Shown: positions 1 to 11,924, counted from the stretch's first letter. The stretch is DNA of 64,000 nt from Liolophura sinensis (GCF_032854445.1 NC_088302.1:55220237-55284236); one strand, 5' to 3'. Numbers and translations: made by a program. The notes: a model not told the origin generated them from the letters alone.

Positions 1-152
1 TTTTTCAAAACTCTGTCCAGTTTAGATTTCTATCCCTGTCTTGAAGGGCATAGTATTGCTCTGCCTATGCTGCGTCGAGACCTGTATACATCATACTTTT
101 CCCCAAACCAATAGGATATCCAATCCCCCATGAATGTCTATAAGAATAAGCC

Positions 153-534
153 TCCTGTCCAACCTTGACGGCCATCCCCATCACGGCAAAATCCTGTCCA
201 ACCTTGACGGCCATCCCCATCACGGCAAAATCCTGTCCAGATCTGACGGCCATCCCCATCACGGCAAAATCCTGTCCAACCTTGACGGCCATCCCCATCA
301 CGGCAAAATCCGGTCCAACCTTGACGGCCATCCCCATCACGGCGAAATCCTGTCCGACCTTGACGGCCATCCCTATCACGGCAAAATCCTGTCCAACCTT
401 GACGGCCATCCCCATCACGGTAAAATCCTGTCCAACCTTGACGGCCATCCCCATCACGGCAAAATCCTGTCCAACCTTGACGGCCATCCCCATCACGGCA
501 AAATCCTGTCCAGATCTGACGGTTATCCGCATCA
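153..534. repeat. 39-bp minisatellite, about 10 copies
   Basis: A unit built around 'ccttgacggccatcccc' and 'atcacggcaaaatcctgtcc' repeats head to tail every 39 bases with few differences. Because 39 is divisible by three, every frame that lacks a stop stays open on both strands, which gives spurious reading frames of about 137 to 179 codons. I see no coding evidence. The flanks (1-152 and 535-911) hold diverged 'cctgtccagttt' and 'agtcctattcagttttg' motifs, which may be decayed outer copies, and nothing else that I recognise. Confidence 0.95.
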
Positions 535-911
535 AAGGCCTGTCTAGTTTTTGTTTTCTGTACCAGTCAAAATAGTGCAAAATGTTGATTTGTAGTCTTA
601 CCAAAAGGATGTGTAATCTAGCACCTTACCACCATTAAAAATACTGCTTAATACTGATTTTTAAAATATTTGATTTTTGTCCGTACTGACCAATCTTGCT
701 GTCCCTCCGTATCAAAGTTTTGTTAAATCCTGGGGTTTTTTATCCCTTTCAAAGTCCTATTCAGTTTTGAATTTTATCCTTATTAGTCCAGTTAAATCTT
801 GCTTTGTATCCCTGTAATCGTCGCTCACAGACTCTTTTGATGCTGTCCACAGAATTCATAATATTCACAGGAACTGCTTGACACTGGAATATAGGTTTGT
901 TTCCTTGGAAG

Positions 912-1077
912 TATTTATTTATTTATTTGACTAGTGTTTTACGCCGTTCTCAAGAATATTTCACTTATACGACGGCGGCCAGCATTATGGTGGGAGGAAA
1001 CCGGGCAGAGCCCGGGGAAACCCACAATCATCCGCAGGTTGTTGAAGACCTTCCCACTTACGGCCTGGGAGGAATCC
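912..1077 (-). mobile_element. SINE copy, head-truncated, reverse orientation
   Basis: Read on the minus strand this ends in the (ATTT)n tail at 912-932, preceded by the core that appears on the plus strand as 'cttatacgacggcggccag', then 'gtgggaggaaaccgggcaga' and 'cgcaggttgttg'. The tRNA-like head is missing. The sequence switches directly into the Penelope-like element at about 1075-1080. Confidence 0.85.
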
Positions 1078-2175
1078 TTTGACGTACAGTCTTTGTTCAC
1101 CAATGTACAGTTTTTGTTCACCAATGTTAATAAGACCATTGACATCATTATGAATAGAATCTACAATGAGAATCATGTAATCACCAAACTGAAGAAAGAA
1201 GCTCATCAAGAACACATGCACGAGGACACCTTATTCGGTTACTCAAGATCTTTACCTTGAGTAAAACTGATGGTGTATCAGTGGGCTCCTCACTTGGCCC
1301 TTTCCTCGCTAATTTTATTCTTACCATTTCTTAGACATTACATTAGACTCCTCGTCCACAACTGTGTAAGGAAACCTACCAACACTGGTCAATATGTTCA
1401 TTCTGGTAGTTTTGAACTATGGTGTAGAAAGGTGGCATGGGTCAGATCTCTTGTGTTGGGGGCTTTCAAAATTTGCACAGATCAAACAACCTTCTCTGCC
1501 GAATTAAATAAAATTGCCCAATTCCTCTCCTGGAATGGCTTCACAAAACACACAGGAAGACATCCGATAGGTAAGTTTACCCCAAAATTCGGACCTAAAT
1601 ATAGACCATCTGAAGAATGGTCAAAATCGTCAAAATATGGATGCGCCTCCCTTACACTGGTAAAAAAGGGGAGTACCTTGCTAGAAAATGTATTTCTAAA
1701 ATACGCACCCTCTTGAACAAACCTGTTACGTTTGTCTTTATCTGGCAGACTACCAAATCCAGTTTTTACCTGAACACAAAAGATCTGACTCCTAAAGAAT
1801 TTAAAAGCTCTGTTGTATACAAGTTCTCATGTCCAGGGTGTCTTTCTGAATACAAAACCGACAAATGTCTCCTCTCTAAAATGGAACACAGCGGTGGTCT
1901 CAGGTACAGTGAAGTATTTAACCACATTTCTCAACGTGCTGAATGTTCCACTACCTTGCAAATCTATTTTGTCTAGCAGACTGCCTTAATGGCATTGATC
2001 CTTCGAGTCTTTGTGGTAGTATTTTAAGTAATGCAAAGATTGTAGACCAATCTTATCACTGGTCAGACATCATATTTAAAGAAGCTTTATGGATACGTAG
2101 GTACAGGCCTGTTTTAAATCACGGTCTAAAAGCCTCGAAAGAATTAATTTTTTTTTCAACTTACCAGATGTAGCT
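1078..2175 (+). mobile_element. Degraded Penelope-like element (RT + GIY-YIG)
   Basis: Broken plus-strand frames show a string of Penelope-like retroelement hallmarks. The reverse transcriptase palm is represented by FDVQSLFTNV and KTIDIIMNRIYNEN near 1078-1185. RT thumb sequences follow (CVRKPTNTGQYVHSG near 1360-1410, and FLSWNGF near 1530). Next comes the linker LPYTGKKGEYLARKCISKI near 1645-1705, and then a GIY-YIG-type endonuclease with YKFSCPGC near 1818-1845 and a C-terminal FKEALWIRRYRPVLNHGLKAS near 2075-2135. The frames are interrupted by stops and shifts, the invariant part of the RT active site is not visible, and the 5' end is missing. It is a dead copy. Assignment to Penelope rather than another retroelement rests on the RT plus GIY-YIG order and the CPGC motif. 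Confidence 0.82.
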
Positions 2176-2496
2176 GGGTTACTCTAGGTATTTAAAAAAT
2201 AAAAATAAAAGCTGTCGGCCAACCTATAAGTGAAACATTCTCCAGCCCAAAGTAAAATAATAAACAAATAATTAAATGAAAACATTAATAATTTTTTGTC
2301 AAGTTTTTTATACAAAGGTAAATGGAAGAACAAACAATTTACCTAGGGTAGAGCCATACGCTAATGGCTATAATATATTTTTTGCCGGTCGCCTATATTC
2401 AGCTGTCGGCAAACATCAGTCATACTCGCTACCAAAAGTGCCTGTAGTCAGTGACACGTAACAACACAAACTCATTTGTACTGGGGAATGCATCAG
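2176..2496. other. Intergenic, A/T-rich, nothing recognised
   Basis: This stretch between the Penelope-like remnant and the next SINE contains no repeat, splice pattern or reading frame that I can support. Confidence 0.6.
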
Positions 2497-2743
2497 TATT
2501 TATTTATTAATTATTTATTTGGTTGGTGTGCTCAAGAATATTTTACGTATACGACGGCGGCCAGCATTATGGTGGGAGGAAACCGGGGGAAACCCACGAC
2601 CATCCGCAGGTTGCTGTTAGACCTTCGCACGTACGGCCGGAGAGGAGGCCAGCATGAGCTGGACTCACAGCGGCCGCATTGGTGAGAGACTCCTGGGAGA
2701 GACCGCTGTGCTAGCGTGCTAACCAACTGAGCCACGGAGGCCC
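2497..2743 (-). mobile_element. Full-length SINE, reverse orientation
   Basis: This is the most complete copy of the main SINE family. On the minus strand it starts 'ggggcctccgtggctcagtt', which resembles a tRNA A box. It continues through 'gtgagtccagctcatgctgg', the core and the ATTT-type tail at 2497-2520. Length is about 247 bases. The head looks derived from a tRNA gene, but the cloverleaf is not intact, so it is not called as a tRNA. Confidence 0.88.
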
Positions 2744-3235
2744 CAGGGTAATTTATCAGCACCCCATATGTATAGCCATATCATTATTGGGTAATCCTAT
2801 CATACAAATTATCTGTTTTCTGAACAACATCTTAACTCGACGTAACTCGTTTTACGTATGTGTACCCAACCAATCATTTTAAATAGAGCACAAACCATAC
2901 AGTTTCCTTTCAATGGCTGCGCTCATAACTTCAAGATTTGAAAATTGTGTCTTTTTCGATTTGTGACACTTTTTCAGTTTGGAAAAGTATAAAGCATTAC
3001 AAGTTTCTATTAAATGAAAAATTCCAACAGAAGCATTGTTGTAGATATAAATACATTTCTATTTCTTAAGAAATTAGACAAAAATCAATAAAACCCAAAT
3101 AATTCGCACTAGCCTCCAGTATGAAAAATTCTATAATATTTCTTACTATGGAGTATATCATGTGACATAGCATATTGAAGTACCAAAAAATCCTTTTTTC
3201 TTCAGGTGTAAAAATTAGTTTAAACTGCAGTTTAA

Positions 3236-3340
3236 TAGGGTGGTCGTGAGCCCGGTTTCTTCCCACCGTAATGTTGGCCGCCGTCGTATAAGTGAAATAT
3301 TCTTATATATGAATAAATAAATAAATAAATAAATAAAATA
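3236..3340 (+). mobile_element. SINE tail fragment
   Basis: A 5'-truncated copy of the main SINE starts near 'gggtggtcgtgagcccgg', includes the core, and ends in 'gaataaataaataaataa'. The region 2744-3235 before it and 3341-4064 after it hold no gene that I can see. Confidence 0.85.
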
Positions 3341-4064
3341 GGGCCCTACACTACAAAGGTGAAAAATTGTTTCTCATGTTTTTGATAAATGTTTCTTCAT
3401 TTTGCTTAAACCATACTCTATGTTTTACGGTACCTTTTCATATTATCCTTTAATATACCCGTTAGAGGACATGTAATTGCTGAGTTGTAATCGCAAGATG
3501 GATTCAAACCATCATTTTACCTGTATTTGAGAAATCCCATTAATTAGGTTCTCAACTAACCTTGCATACTTTAAAAAAAAGATAGCAAATAATATAACCT
3601 TAGCGATCACAGCCATTTTGTTCTGACTTGCTTGGTATTTCTATAAATATATTTTTAATCCGTGGTTAATCCGAGGCCATGAAATGCGCCATGTTAAAGA
3701 AATCGGACACACGATGTCGCCCGTACCTCACGTTCATACGGCTAAAGGTAAAACAGGATTCTCGTCACCTTAGCGAAAGTTACTGTGCTCTTGGGTTATA
3801 TAAATAACTGCGCCTATATGTGGTTACAACTGATAACATGGCGGTGCTTTCGTTTTCTCTTTGTGTGCTATTTCTATGACTTTGAACTGCGATATCTGTT
3901 ATGCAACATAATGGAATTTTAAAAGATATCTATTTTTTAAACTTCACCCGAGATGGTTTGTCTTTGACTTTGGTCTAGTGTTGCCTTTTCTTTCAATTTT
4001 CCACATTTTCTAAATGATATTTTGTTACAGTCACATTTCCTTGCTTTTACAGGGGGGACACGTC

Positions 4065-5105
4065 ATGGCGTTTTTGGAGAACGAAACGGTTTTCGAAGAG
4101 GGTGTGGATGGCCCACATGGGTTGCCTAGCAATTCCGACATGCGCATCGTGGTCCGAATGCAATGTGTCCTTTTACTGGTGGGGGTGATTGGTAACACCT
4201 TAATTTTGTACCTGTTCGGCAAGCGAAGAGAATGCCTCACGTACGTGATTGCAATACTCTCTCTGGCCGTCAAAGATCTTCTCGCCTGTTGTATCTACTT
4301 ACCGTTCTCTATCGCTCTGGAAGCTCAGGAGTTCGCCACCTCCTCCGACTTCGTATGCAAGTGTTACCACTTTTTTGCAAATGTGACACATAATTTCACC
4401 ATGCCATCCTTGTTGCTGATTTCCCTAGATCGATGCGCGTGCGTGTGTGTGGGTCACATCCAAGCCACTTATTACAAACGAGCTTTCATCGCCATTGGGA
4501 TCGTTGGCGTCTTTTCACTATCGGTGTCCATTGTTCCAACGCTGACGTTCCGAGTTAACGACGGTTACTGCGTTTTCAGTGTTTCGAAAAATTTATTGGA
4601 GCCCATTCGAATTTTTGAGATGATTATGGCGCTTGTATTCGTGATAGACGGTGTTGTTTCCATTCTGATATATTCTGTTATCTTTGGCACAGTTCTTTAC
4701 CACAAGTACAGTTCAAAACATCCCGCTCCACATTCCCAGTTAGATGATATGGGGGATCGGTCTGGTGAATCTAGTTCATCGAATTTCGCGGAAACAACGA
4801 CCTTTGGCGACTCGGAAAATACCATTAGTAAGAGGAAGCAACTCGTTCAATTACAGAAGGATCAAATCTCACTTACTGGTGTTATGTTTGCTCTCACACT
4901 CCTGTATTTTATCCAGTATTTTCCGGCACTATTCAGTTCTTTTAATCATGTAAGACACGTGAGTATCGCTATTTTTCTGATGTTTCAAATACGTTTTGTG
5001 AGCAATTTTTTCGTGTATTTGTGTCTTGATGCAACATTCCGCAGAGATCTCAAGGATCTACTGCAGCTAACATGCTCTCGACTTCGGTCTGTTCGCTTAC
5101 TGTAA
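4065..5105 (+). CDS. Rhodopsin-like (class A) G protein-coupled receptor, orphan
   Basis: A 346-residue seven-helix receptor of the plasma membrane, coded in one exon. Helices lie at about 32-52 (GN pair, Asn44), 60-82 (LSLAVKD, Asp71), 98-121, 140-162, 184-210, 269-290 and 301-321. The DRY motif is LDRC at 121-124. Cys98 or Cys100 and Cys169 can form the extracellular disulfide. Helix 6 lacks CWxP (it reads FIQYFP), and NPxxY is NFFVY at 314-318, so it is a diverged member. Asn6, Asn106 and Asn110 are in glycosylation sequons, and loop 3 is Ser-rich. The reading frame is open back to 4014, but I chose Met 4065 because a good acceptor, 'ccttgcttttacag', ends at 4052, suggesting a 5' UTR intron. 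The ligand cannot be told. Confidence 0.9.
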   Translation: MAFLENETVFEEGVDGPHGLPSNSDMRIVVRMQCVLLLVGVIGNTLILYLFGKRRECLTYVIAILSLAVKDLLACCIYLPFSIALEAQEFATSSDFVCKCYHFFANVTHNFTMPSLLLISLDRCACVCVGHIQATYYKRAFIAIGIVGVFSLSVSIVPTLTFRVNDGYCVFSVSKNLLEPIRIFEMIMALVFVIDGVVSILIYSVIFGTVLYHKYSSKHPAPHSQLDDMGDRSGESSSSNFAETTTFGDSENTISKRKQLVQLQKDQISLTGVMFALTLLYFIQYFPALFSSFNHVRHVSIAIFLMFQIRFVSNFFVYLCLDATFRRDLKDLLQLTCSRLRSVRLL

Positions 5106-5345
5106 AATGGAATCTGTCTGCAGTATTTCTGCTTATTACGTAGCGGCTCTTCAGTTTGATTTTGAATTTTTCGTATATTTTCACATATATATAATGGTAC
5201 GACCGCTTCAAAAACAGTTTGTTAACAAAGCTAAATTTTTCAACATTTTAATTAGGTAAAATTGATTTGTTTTAGAAAGAAAATTACCTTTTGTGTGTGT
5301 GTTTGATGCCCGATTTTTTTTTCTTTGTTGCATTTTTATGCCGTG

Positions 5346-5351
5346 AATAAA
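5346..5351 (+). terminator. AATAAA polyadenylation signal of the GPCR
   Basis: AATAAA lies about 240 bases after the receptor stop codon in T-rich sequence. It is the first such hexamer on this strand downstream of the gene. Confidence 0.5.
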
Positions 5352-6927
5352 ATGCAAAGTTAATTGAGTTAAGCACAATCTGTACGACTTCGCAGATTGA
5401 TGTTTGCTGACTCTATGTGTTATACTTCCATATTAAGTACACATGTAGCAGGTCTGCTACATGTATATCCATGCTGAACGCAGAAATAGATAGCACTCAA
5501 TGTCCAGTAGCTATAAAAGCAAACGTTGACGTCCTTTTGCCACAGCTTGGTGTTTTGAATGATGCATACTTTATATAAAGGTGGTGTGTTCTTTCGACGG
5601 AGTACGAGATTGTAATCAAATCATATACCAAATTAGACTATGGTTTACATGTTGAAAACTTTAGGCCTATTTGAAGTTTTGTCGCTCTAACGATTCATCG
5701 TTTGGATATTATTAGATGGACATCGCAAAACTAATACTAATATGAAAATGAACGAGACGAGTGTCACAAGTGTGTGCAGTTTCATTAGAGACAGTGTAAA
5801 GTTTGTGAACACTTGTATTTGTATGTTCTCAGTTTGTTTCATGACTTACTATATACACGTAATCGCAGCCTTCTTAACTTTGCATATGTGTGGAAATCTT
5901 TGATTTGTTATTTTAAACTCTTGCGCTTTGTTCATTTATGTAAATTACGCAATGGCCGAAACAGATTAAAGGTAACAGTTGATTGTGTCCATGAATATAT
6001 CAAATTATTTTTTTCTTACCAAGAAATTCGTGAAAAATCGATAAAGGTACATGTAGGTTTTACTTGAATAGCAGTATTCCAAAGGGATAGATCTTGTTTG
6101 ATCCTGTGAGTTGTGTGATGATTTCAATTAAGATCAGTTAAAGTTAAAGTTATTATTGCAACAATTACCACATCAAACGTCTTCTCTCTACGTTTCTCAA
6201 CTTTTTAAAGTGAATATAATGCTCTTGTATTGTGCTTCTCAATAGTGTCCAATTCCGTTTAACCCGGGGATGCGGGCTGCATAGTCATCGTGATGAAGAC
6301 GATCGTCACTCTGGATATATAAACGGTTGCAATCAAAGCGCATCTTAGATTCTCATAATGGACAACTTATAAACTAGCATGGTACACGATTTGGGTATTG
6401 ATTTAATTCATTCGCTTAGAACATTTCTGGTGTCTTCTCAAACCTCTGTGCTAACATACTCTTGTCTCACTCAAATACATAGCCTAAGACACCAGAGATG
6501 ACAACAGGACTAATCTATTGTTCCAAGCACCCAGTGAGAAAGTATTATTCTATAGAATCACTCTGCAACAAAACAATACACTAAAACAAAGTACTTTCAC
6601 TCAGCACATTTGTTCAAGTAATCAAGAACTTGCTAAATAGGACGCGTAATAAATCAAACAACGATCTTAAGAGGTGGTTATTTCATGACAAGTCACTAGA
6701 CAAACACATGATTATTGAAAGTCACGTGAAAATCAAAACCACTGTATCAATAATAATGTTCATTGCTGCTGGGCAATCCCCAAATCTGCAGCGCCCAATG
6801 TCTCTTAGCTTGTTGGTGAAAACATTCGCCTTTCTGCCTATCAACTAATACAGATTTAACCAACATCGCTTCCAATGTGCGCATTCGAAAAAGTATCACT
6901 TATGCTAATGATTCTAAACTGTATAAA
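5352..6927. other. Intergenic, no gene seen
   Basis: This is A/T-rich DNA with only short frames (for example around 5813-6067 and 6630-6848). None shows homology, splice structure or biased composition that I can recognise. Confidence 0.6.
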
Positions 6928-7045
6928 GGGGCCTCCGTGGCTCAAGTCGGTTAGTGACCCAGAAGCCTCTCACCAATGCGGTCGCTGTGAGTTCAAGACC
7001 AGCTCATGCTGGCTTCCTCTCCGGCCGTACGTGGGAAGGTCTGCA
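6928..7045 (+). mobile_element. SINE head fragment
   Basis: Starts 'ggggcctccgtggctcaagt' and runs through 'tgagttcaagaccagctcat' to 'ccgtacgtgggaaggtctg', then stops. It is the tRNA-like 5' half only and complements the tail-only copies elsewhere. From 7046 to 7803 I see nothing except downstream flank of the next gene. Confidence 0.85.
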
Positions 7046-7803
7046 TTGAAACAGAATTAAGTTTTTTTTTCTCGTTTAAATGAGAAATTCAAAACATTAA
7101 CTTTACCAATGAAATGTTCTCACTCATTCAAACAAAACGATACTAGACATTTTACCATGTTAAATGTTTCTAATGCCACATCGGCCGTTTTACACTCATT
7201 TCCAGTGGGCGTGAACAGCTCTAAAGTTATTGACTTGTACAACTGCATTCAAGCGAATCACTAAGCAGAGCCTTGCGCAATAAACTGATTGAACACTTAG
7301 AGTATGAAAAAGGGGATGCATATTGTGCTGTTCTAGACTAAATCAGGACCAACGCATCACTGTAAAACAATAAAGTAGTTCGCGTTCAATATGGCAGCCC
7401 ACGAAGGCCAAACGTGTTTGTTGTTAGCTTTCGTGTTAGCGCTGTTAATCAATAAGCCAAACTTAACACGTATTACAAATGTACAGTAGTCTAATGCATA
7501 CTTTTATTACATAAAAGACAATCAAAAGTTTGAAATATACATCATAGCAAACGTAAAGGTGTAAAGAAGATAAGATGTGTAAATGCAAACTGTCCATTTT
7601 CAAGACCCAATAACCTTATACATATAGTGTGGCAGTGAAAACAGAAACGAAAATCGAAATGGATTTATGAGAAGTCAAACATTTTCTTTTTTCTGTGTAA
7701 AACAAATAATTTTAAATATATCAACTTCTCTAGTTCAAACTTCTGGAAATGGTAAAATTAATACTGACTGGATCAGATAAAGCACCTTTGTGGTTTGACT
7801 GGT

Positions 7804-10800
7804 TTAGTCGGAAACGGGCACAATGAGGGGACAGATGAACTCGGAATGTCGTATCCCCATGGAGACTCTAGGCTGTTGTCGAGTGTTGATGACCACATTT
7901 TCTGGAAAATGCGCCCCGGGACCTGGCTTCTGTGTGCTATCCCCGGGCATGTAGTGGCGGTTCCTCATGGTGTAGAGGGGAGCCCTGCCTCTGTACACTT
8001 CGGTAGCTATGACGTCATAGCGACCTGGCCCAGGTGTCTTGGCCAAGTCTTCCAGGTAACCTCCAATCTTCTGGCGGGGTCTCATCGAGAATACGGGAGG
8101 GGCCTGTTTGTCAGGCTGATTGGCCCCAAGAACTTTGGGCAGGCTGTAAGCATTAGGTGCTGGGTGGCCACACCTCCTGCTGAATCTGGTGCGTGCAGCC
8201 AGGGAGTACCTGGGGGCCTGTCTCTCCCCCTGAGGGTGAGCTTGTTCCGGGCGGTAAGCTCCAGGGCCTGGGGTCTTAAAAGGTTCTACAAAATGATAAG
8301 TACAGCGTATTATTTCTAGTACTGTTTCATATATGTTGGTATAATTTTATTTTGCATTTCACATCCGCGATTTGCAAGACAATCGGCAACCTTTAAACTA
8401 AAAATCAATAGAATTTTTGTTACTTTGGTGCGTGTTTTTGCCACTTTCCATGTAATTTTACAGAGTATAATGATTTACAAGCCGGTGTCTTCCAAAAAGA
8501 GTATTATGTTTATTCATAAAGTGGGTGAATTAAGAGACATAATTTCGGTAAACATATCTAAAAAGTAAATTACTTGAAAGCTGGCATTTAATGAGGTCAC
8601 ACAAGAACAATTATCAAAAGCACTTTCCCAACAGTTTTGGGCACAAAAACAAACATTATTATCTTTCAAAGTGGGAGTTCCATGAGCTGGAGCAGCTGTT
8701 GGGTAATGATAGTAGTCTATAGACATGGATAACTTTTATGCAACTGTGATATTTATAGCTTCAAAGAAGGTCACCATGTCATGGCATTAAAGCTTGTAGT
8801 TTGAATCCTGCATTCATATTTAGACATAGGGAGTTTGAGCTCCTTTAAGTTTTCATTACACGTGGTCGACGACATCCGTACGGCCATTCGCGCAGTCTAA
8901 CGGTTGTTGACGACGACACTCGTACGGCCATTCGCGCAGTTTTACGGTTGTTGACCTCCACTTGTCTTCCACCAATATGGCATACATGTTTTCCACCAAC
9001 ATGGCGTGTTTGTTTTCCACCAATATGGCGTGCTCGTTTTCCACCAATACGGCGTGCTTGTCTTCCACCAGTATGGCGTGCAAATCCGTATGTTCACAAT
9101 TAAGTGGCAAACTTCGCCCGTAACTCGCCAAAAGTCGGTGGATTCCACCGATCACACCGGTCACACCGGTTTCCTCCGTTCATAAAGATGATAACAATAA
9201 ATACATAAAGAAATGTACTATATTTGTTCATGTCTCTTAACAAGAACTGGATTCGATATGTAACCTCAGACACTAGTGAAGGGCCTGGCTGACAATCGCA
9301 GAGAGCGAACGTTTATATAACTTTCTGAGCGATGCGCTATATACAGTACTATGTTTTAAAAGAAGATATGTGCGACTTATCACGTTCTCTAATTCAGGAC
9401 TACTCAATTTCTTGTTATCATGACTCACCTGCATATCACAACCACAGGTCAATAGAAAGTTTGAAGGCCTGCTTTACTTGTTAGTATTGTTGAAATTCAA
9501 ATTCATAATTTGATGATTGAGTGGTATCTATATAAACACAGTACTCAACAACACTTGTTCCAAGCTCGAAGTAAATACAGCTAGACAGCAAAACCAATTT
9601 TACCAAGCAACATACAACATTATTCATATGTCGCACATGTATGTAGATCTCCATCCTCAGACAGAGGTCAACGTGAATATGTAGTATCGCTAGAAGGTAC
9701 GAGGTAATCTCCGATAAATGATTACCCTCCGTATTTTTAGTATATAACATCCAGACAGTGAGCAAAGTAAGTAGACCTATATAAATATCTGAAGTCCTGT
9801 CTGAGTGAAAATACCTTCTCTATAATGTAATATAACTGTGTAAGTCAACTTACTGCATCCCTCTTGCCTTGCCAACATAGAATACGCCGGAGTCCCATCA
9901 GCACCCCCGTCGTGTGATTGTAGAGTCGATTTTGTACCTTGGACCGGGGCTGCAGTGTTTCTTGTAACCTGATTGAGTATAACATAGCAATGTATTTGGG
10001 AAATATGAGCCGTTGAAATGGTTCCATTCATTGTCCATACCTACATATACAACAGCATTCACTTAAACTTACTGCGACCACATGTTTTCTCACATAATCC
10101 GAATCATAATCAGGCAGCGTATACGCCTAAGTTGAAAGTCAAGAACAGGTCTAAAAATAGTTGACAGTGAATGAGATACAACTTACAAATAGGCCTAATT
10201 CATGCAGAAAATGAATCGATTTAGTCAGATTTTAAAAACCGAATCCACATTGTTCACCGGGGGTTCTCCGTGGTCGAGTGGCTAGGGTGCTAGTGCAGCT
10301 TAATGACTCATGAGCCTCTCACCAATGTGGTAGACGTGAGCTCTAGTCCAGCCCATCCTAGCTTCATCCCCGGTCGTACCATTCTTCCAGCCCACCTGCG
10401 GATGGTCGTGGGTTTCCCCCGGGCTCCTTCCTGTTTCCCTCCATAATAATGCTGGCCGCCGTCGTATAAGTGAAACAGTCTTGAGTACGGCGTAAAATAC
10501 CAATCAAATAAATAGATACATTTTTCACTTCTGTCCCGCTCAAACATTGCCAGCGTTTCATTTTATCTTATATACGTGATGTGAATAAAGTATGTTGGCC
10601 TAGTAATAAAAAATGAAATGAAAAGAGAACGGCTTGCTCACTGTCATCGATCAGTCTTCTGCCGAAGGAATAGGCGGGTTTCTGGTGTTTTGTGTAATCG
10701 TGGCCCGTGGACCCACATGTTGATGGTAAGCCATACCTTCCTGGACCAGGGCCTGCAGGTAAAATACACGTAACACAATATGTATTCCTAAAGAGACTCG

Positions 10801-11288
10801 TCAGAATGGGCATGAATTACATGTAGGTAATAAATATTATACTCGGGTAAAGAACTATTTTCAACAAAATCATTATTATTATTATTATTATTATTTTAAT
10901 AAACACATAGGCATATGCCATTAATAATCTTTCTGTATTTCTGTGCACTGTAATTAAATTTAAAAATATGTATATCTATTTTTAATAGCTTACTTGCATG
11001 TAGCCTATACGCGCTCTTGAGTATAGGTACAATTACAGGCAAGAGATATAGATTTTTTTTTAAATTAAAAATGTGCGTTTACTGTGTTATTTGGGAAACC
11101 GTCATAAATTTTGGTCTTGTGTGACCTGCATATGGATAGGCCTACGTGTTTTGTTTTTCTCTCTTAGGCGATTTCGAAAAAATTCAATAAAATTAGGCAT
11201 ATAGATTTTTTAAATGAAGTATACACTTACCTCTTTCTCTCGCAGCTATCACAGTAATTTTCTGTGTACCTGATTCTTTTATGGACAT
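7804..11288 (-). CDS. ODF3: ODF3/CIMAP1-like SHIPPO-repeat protein
   Basis: Four coding exons: 11231-11288, 10642-10752, 9854-9949 and 7804-8285, with GT-AG borders and matching phases, giving 248 residues (human ODF3 is about 254). The N-terminus is MSIKESGTQKITVIAARERG, followed by GPGPGRYGLP and PAYSFGRRL. The last exon carries TPGPGAYRPE, a PAPNAYSLP unit, TPGPGRYDV, KPGPGAH and the C-terminal GIRHSEF. PGPGxY repeats define the sperm-tail and ciliary-microtubule-associated SHIPPO family, so the product probably binds axonemal or outer dense fibre structures. In exon 3 the spliced frame reads through the place where SPGPRY would be encoded one frame over (see findings). Intron 3 contains 44-bp and 24-bp repeats. 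The gene is head to head with SPG21. Which ODF3 paralogue it matches is uncertain. Confidence 0.9.
8868..8957. repeat. 44-bp direct duplication
   Basis: Two copies of a 44-base unit containing 'gtacggccattcgcgcag' and 'acggttgttgac' lie side by side in intron 3 of the ODF3-like gene, immediately before the 24-bp array. Confidence 0.85.
8961..9084. repeat. 24-bp minisatellite, five copies
   Basis: The unit 'ttccaccaatatggcgtgct' plus four bases repeats at 8967, 8991, 9015, 9039 and 9063, spaced exactly 24 bases apart, inside intron 3 of the ODF3-like gene. Confidence 0.93.
9180..9853. other. Intronic DNA of the ODF3-like gene
   Basis: This is the remainder of intron 3 (the whole intron spans 8286-9853). 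It is A/T-rich and I see no exon or mobile element in it. Confidence 0.6.
10259..10513 (+). mobile_element. Full-length SINE in an ODF3 intron
   Basis: Head 'gggggttctccgtggtcgag', middle 'gtgagctctagtccagccca', core 'gccgccgtcgtataagtg' and tail 'caatcaaataaatagata' appear in order over about 255 bases. It sits in intron 2 of the ODF3-like gene, antisense to it. Confidence 0.87.
10869..10896. repeat. (ATT)n microsatellite
   Basis: An uninterrupted run of ATT triplets in intron 1 of the ODF3-like gene. Confidence 0.95.
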
Positions 11289-11560
11289 GTTGACGTCAGC
11301 TATTGTTAAATTCTTTTCCAGATGAAAGACATCAACACACCTAAACTGTCACAAATAAATAACCAAGCTTGACAGACATGTCAACGTTTTGAATATGCAG
11401 CAAGTTGCGACGTAGCCATGCGACCGCCCATAGCAACCTGTCAAAGCTTGTTGCGTCGGACTCGGTTGTTTCCGTTGATTTTCGGGCAGCCGGAAACTAC
11501 CGAACTTGTGAAGAGATGTCAAATGACTTCCTGTACATAAAAAAAGTCATGTCTTGGTAA
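11289..11560. promoter_or_regulatory. Probable shared upstream region of ODF3-like and SPG21
   Basis: The two genes diverge from this region. It is less A/T-rich than its surroundings, holds an ETS-like 'gccggaaac' near 11490, and has a possible non-coding SPG21 first exon ending at a 'cttg|gtaaag' donor near 11560. A GTAGCC at 11412 and an AGCAAC at 11432 match the two halves of a ciliary X-box, but they are too far apart for a normal site. The promoter role is inferred from position. Confidence 0.35.
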
Positions 11561-11924
11561 AGATGATGTTATGCACTTGTCTCAGTTCCAATCACCTTGT
11601 TAGGATTTTATTTGTTCCGAGGAACTCACCGATGAAGTCAGCGCATTCCATATATTGATAAAAGGTGGGTTATGAAACTCTACTGAAACGTGCCCTGTCA
11701 GAAACGCACTGATACAACAACAACAACACTACAAAGCTCGAGACTGCCATAAAGTGTGAGCAAAGTGGGCGTGTAAAATTAACAGTCTGTGTCATTAGCA
11801 AATAAAATGTAAAGACTGATTGGCATGAATGTCCTTCCTCATACATGTTACACTATTCTGGTAAGGGAAGTCATGATTGTCATTTGTCTGTCGTTCCAGC
11901 GTTTGTGAAAACGTATACTTATCT

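Noticed and set aside
11412-11437. X-box (RFX site) upstream of the ODF3-like gene
   Set aside because: The half-sites GTAGCC and AGCAAC are present but separated by 14 bases, whereas a functional X-box has a gap of 0-3.
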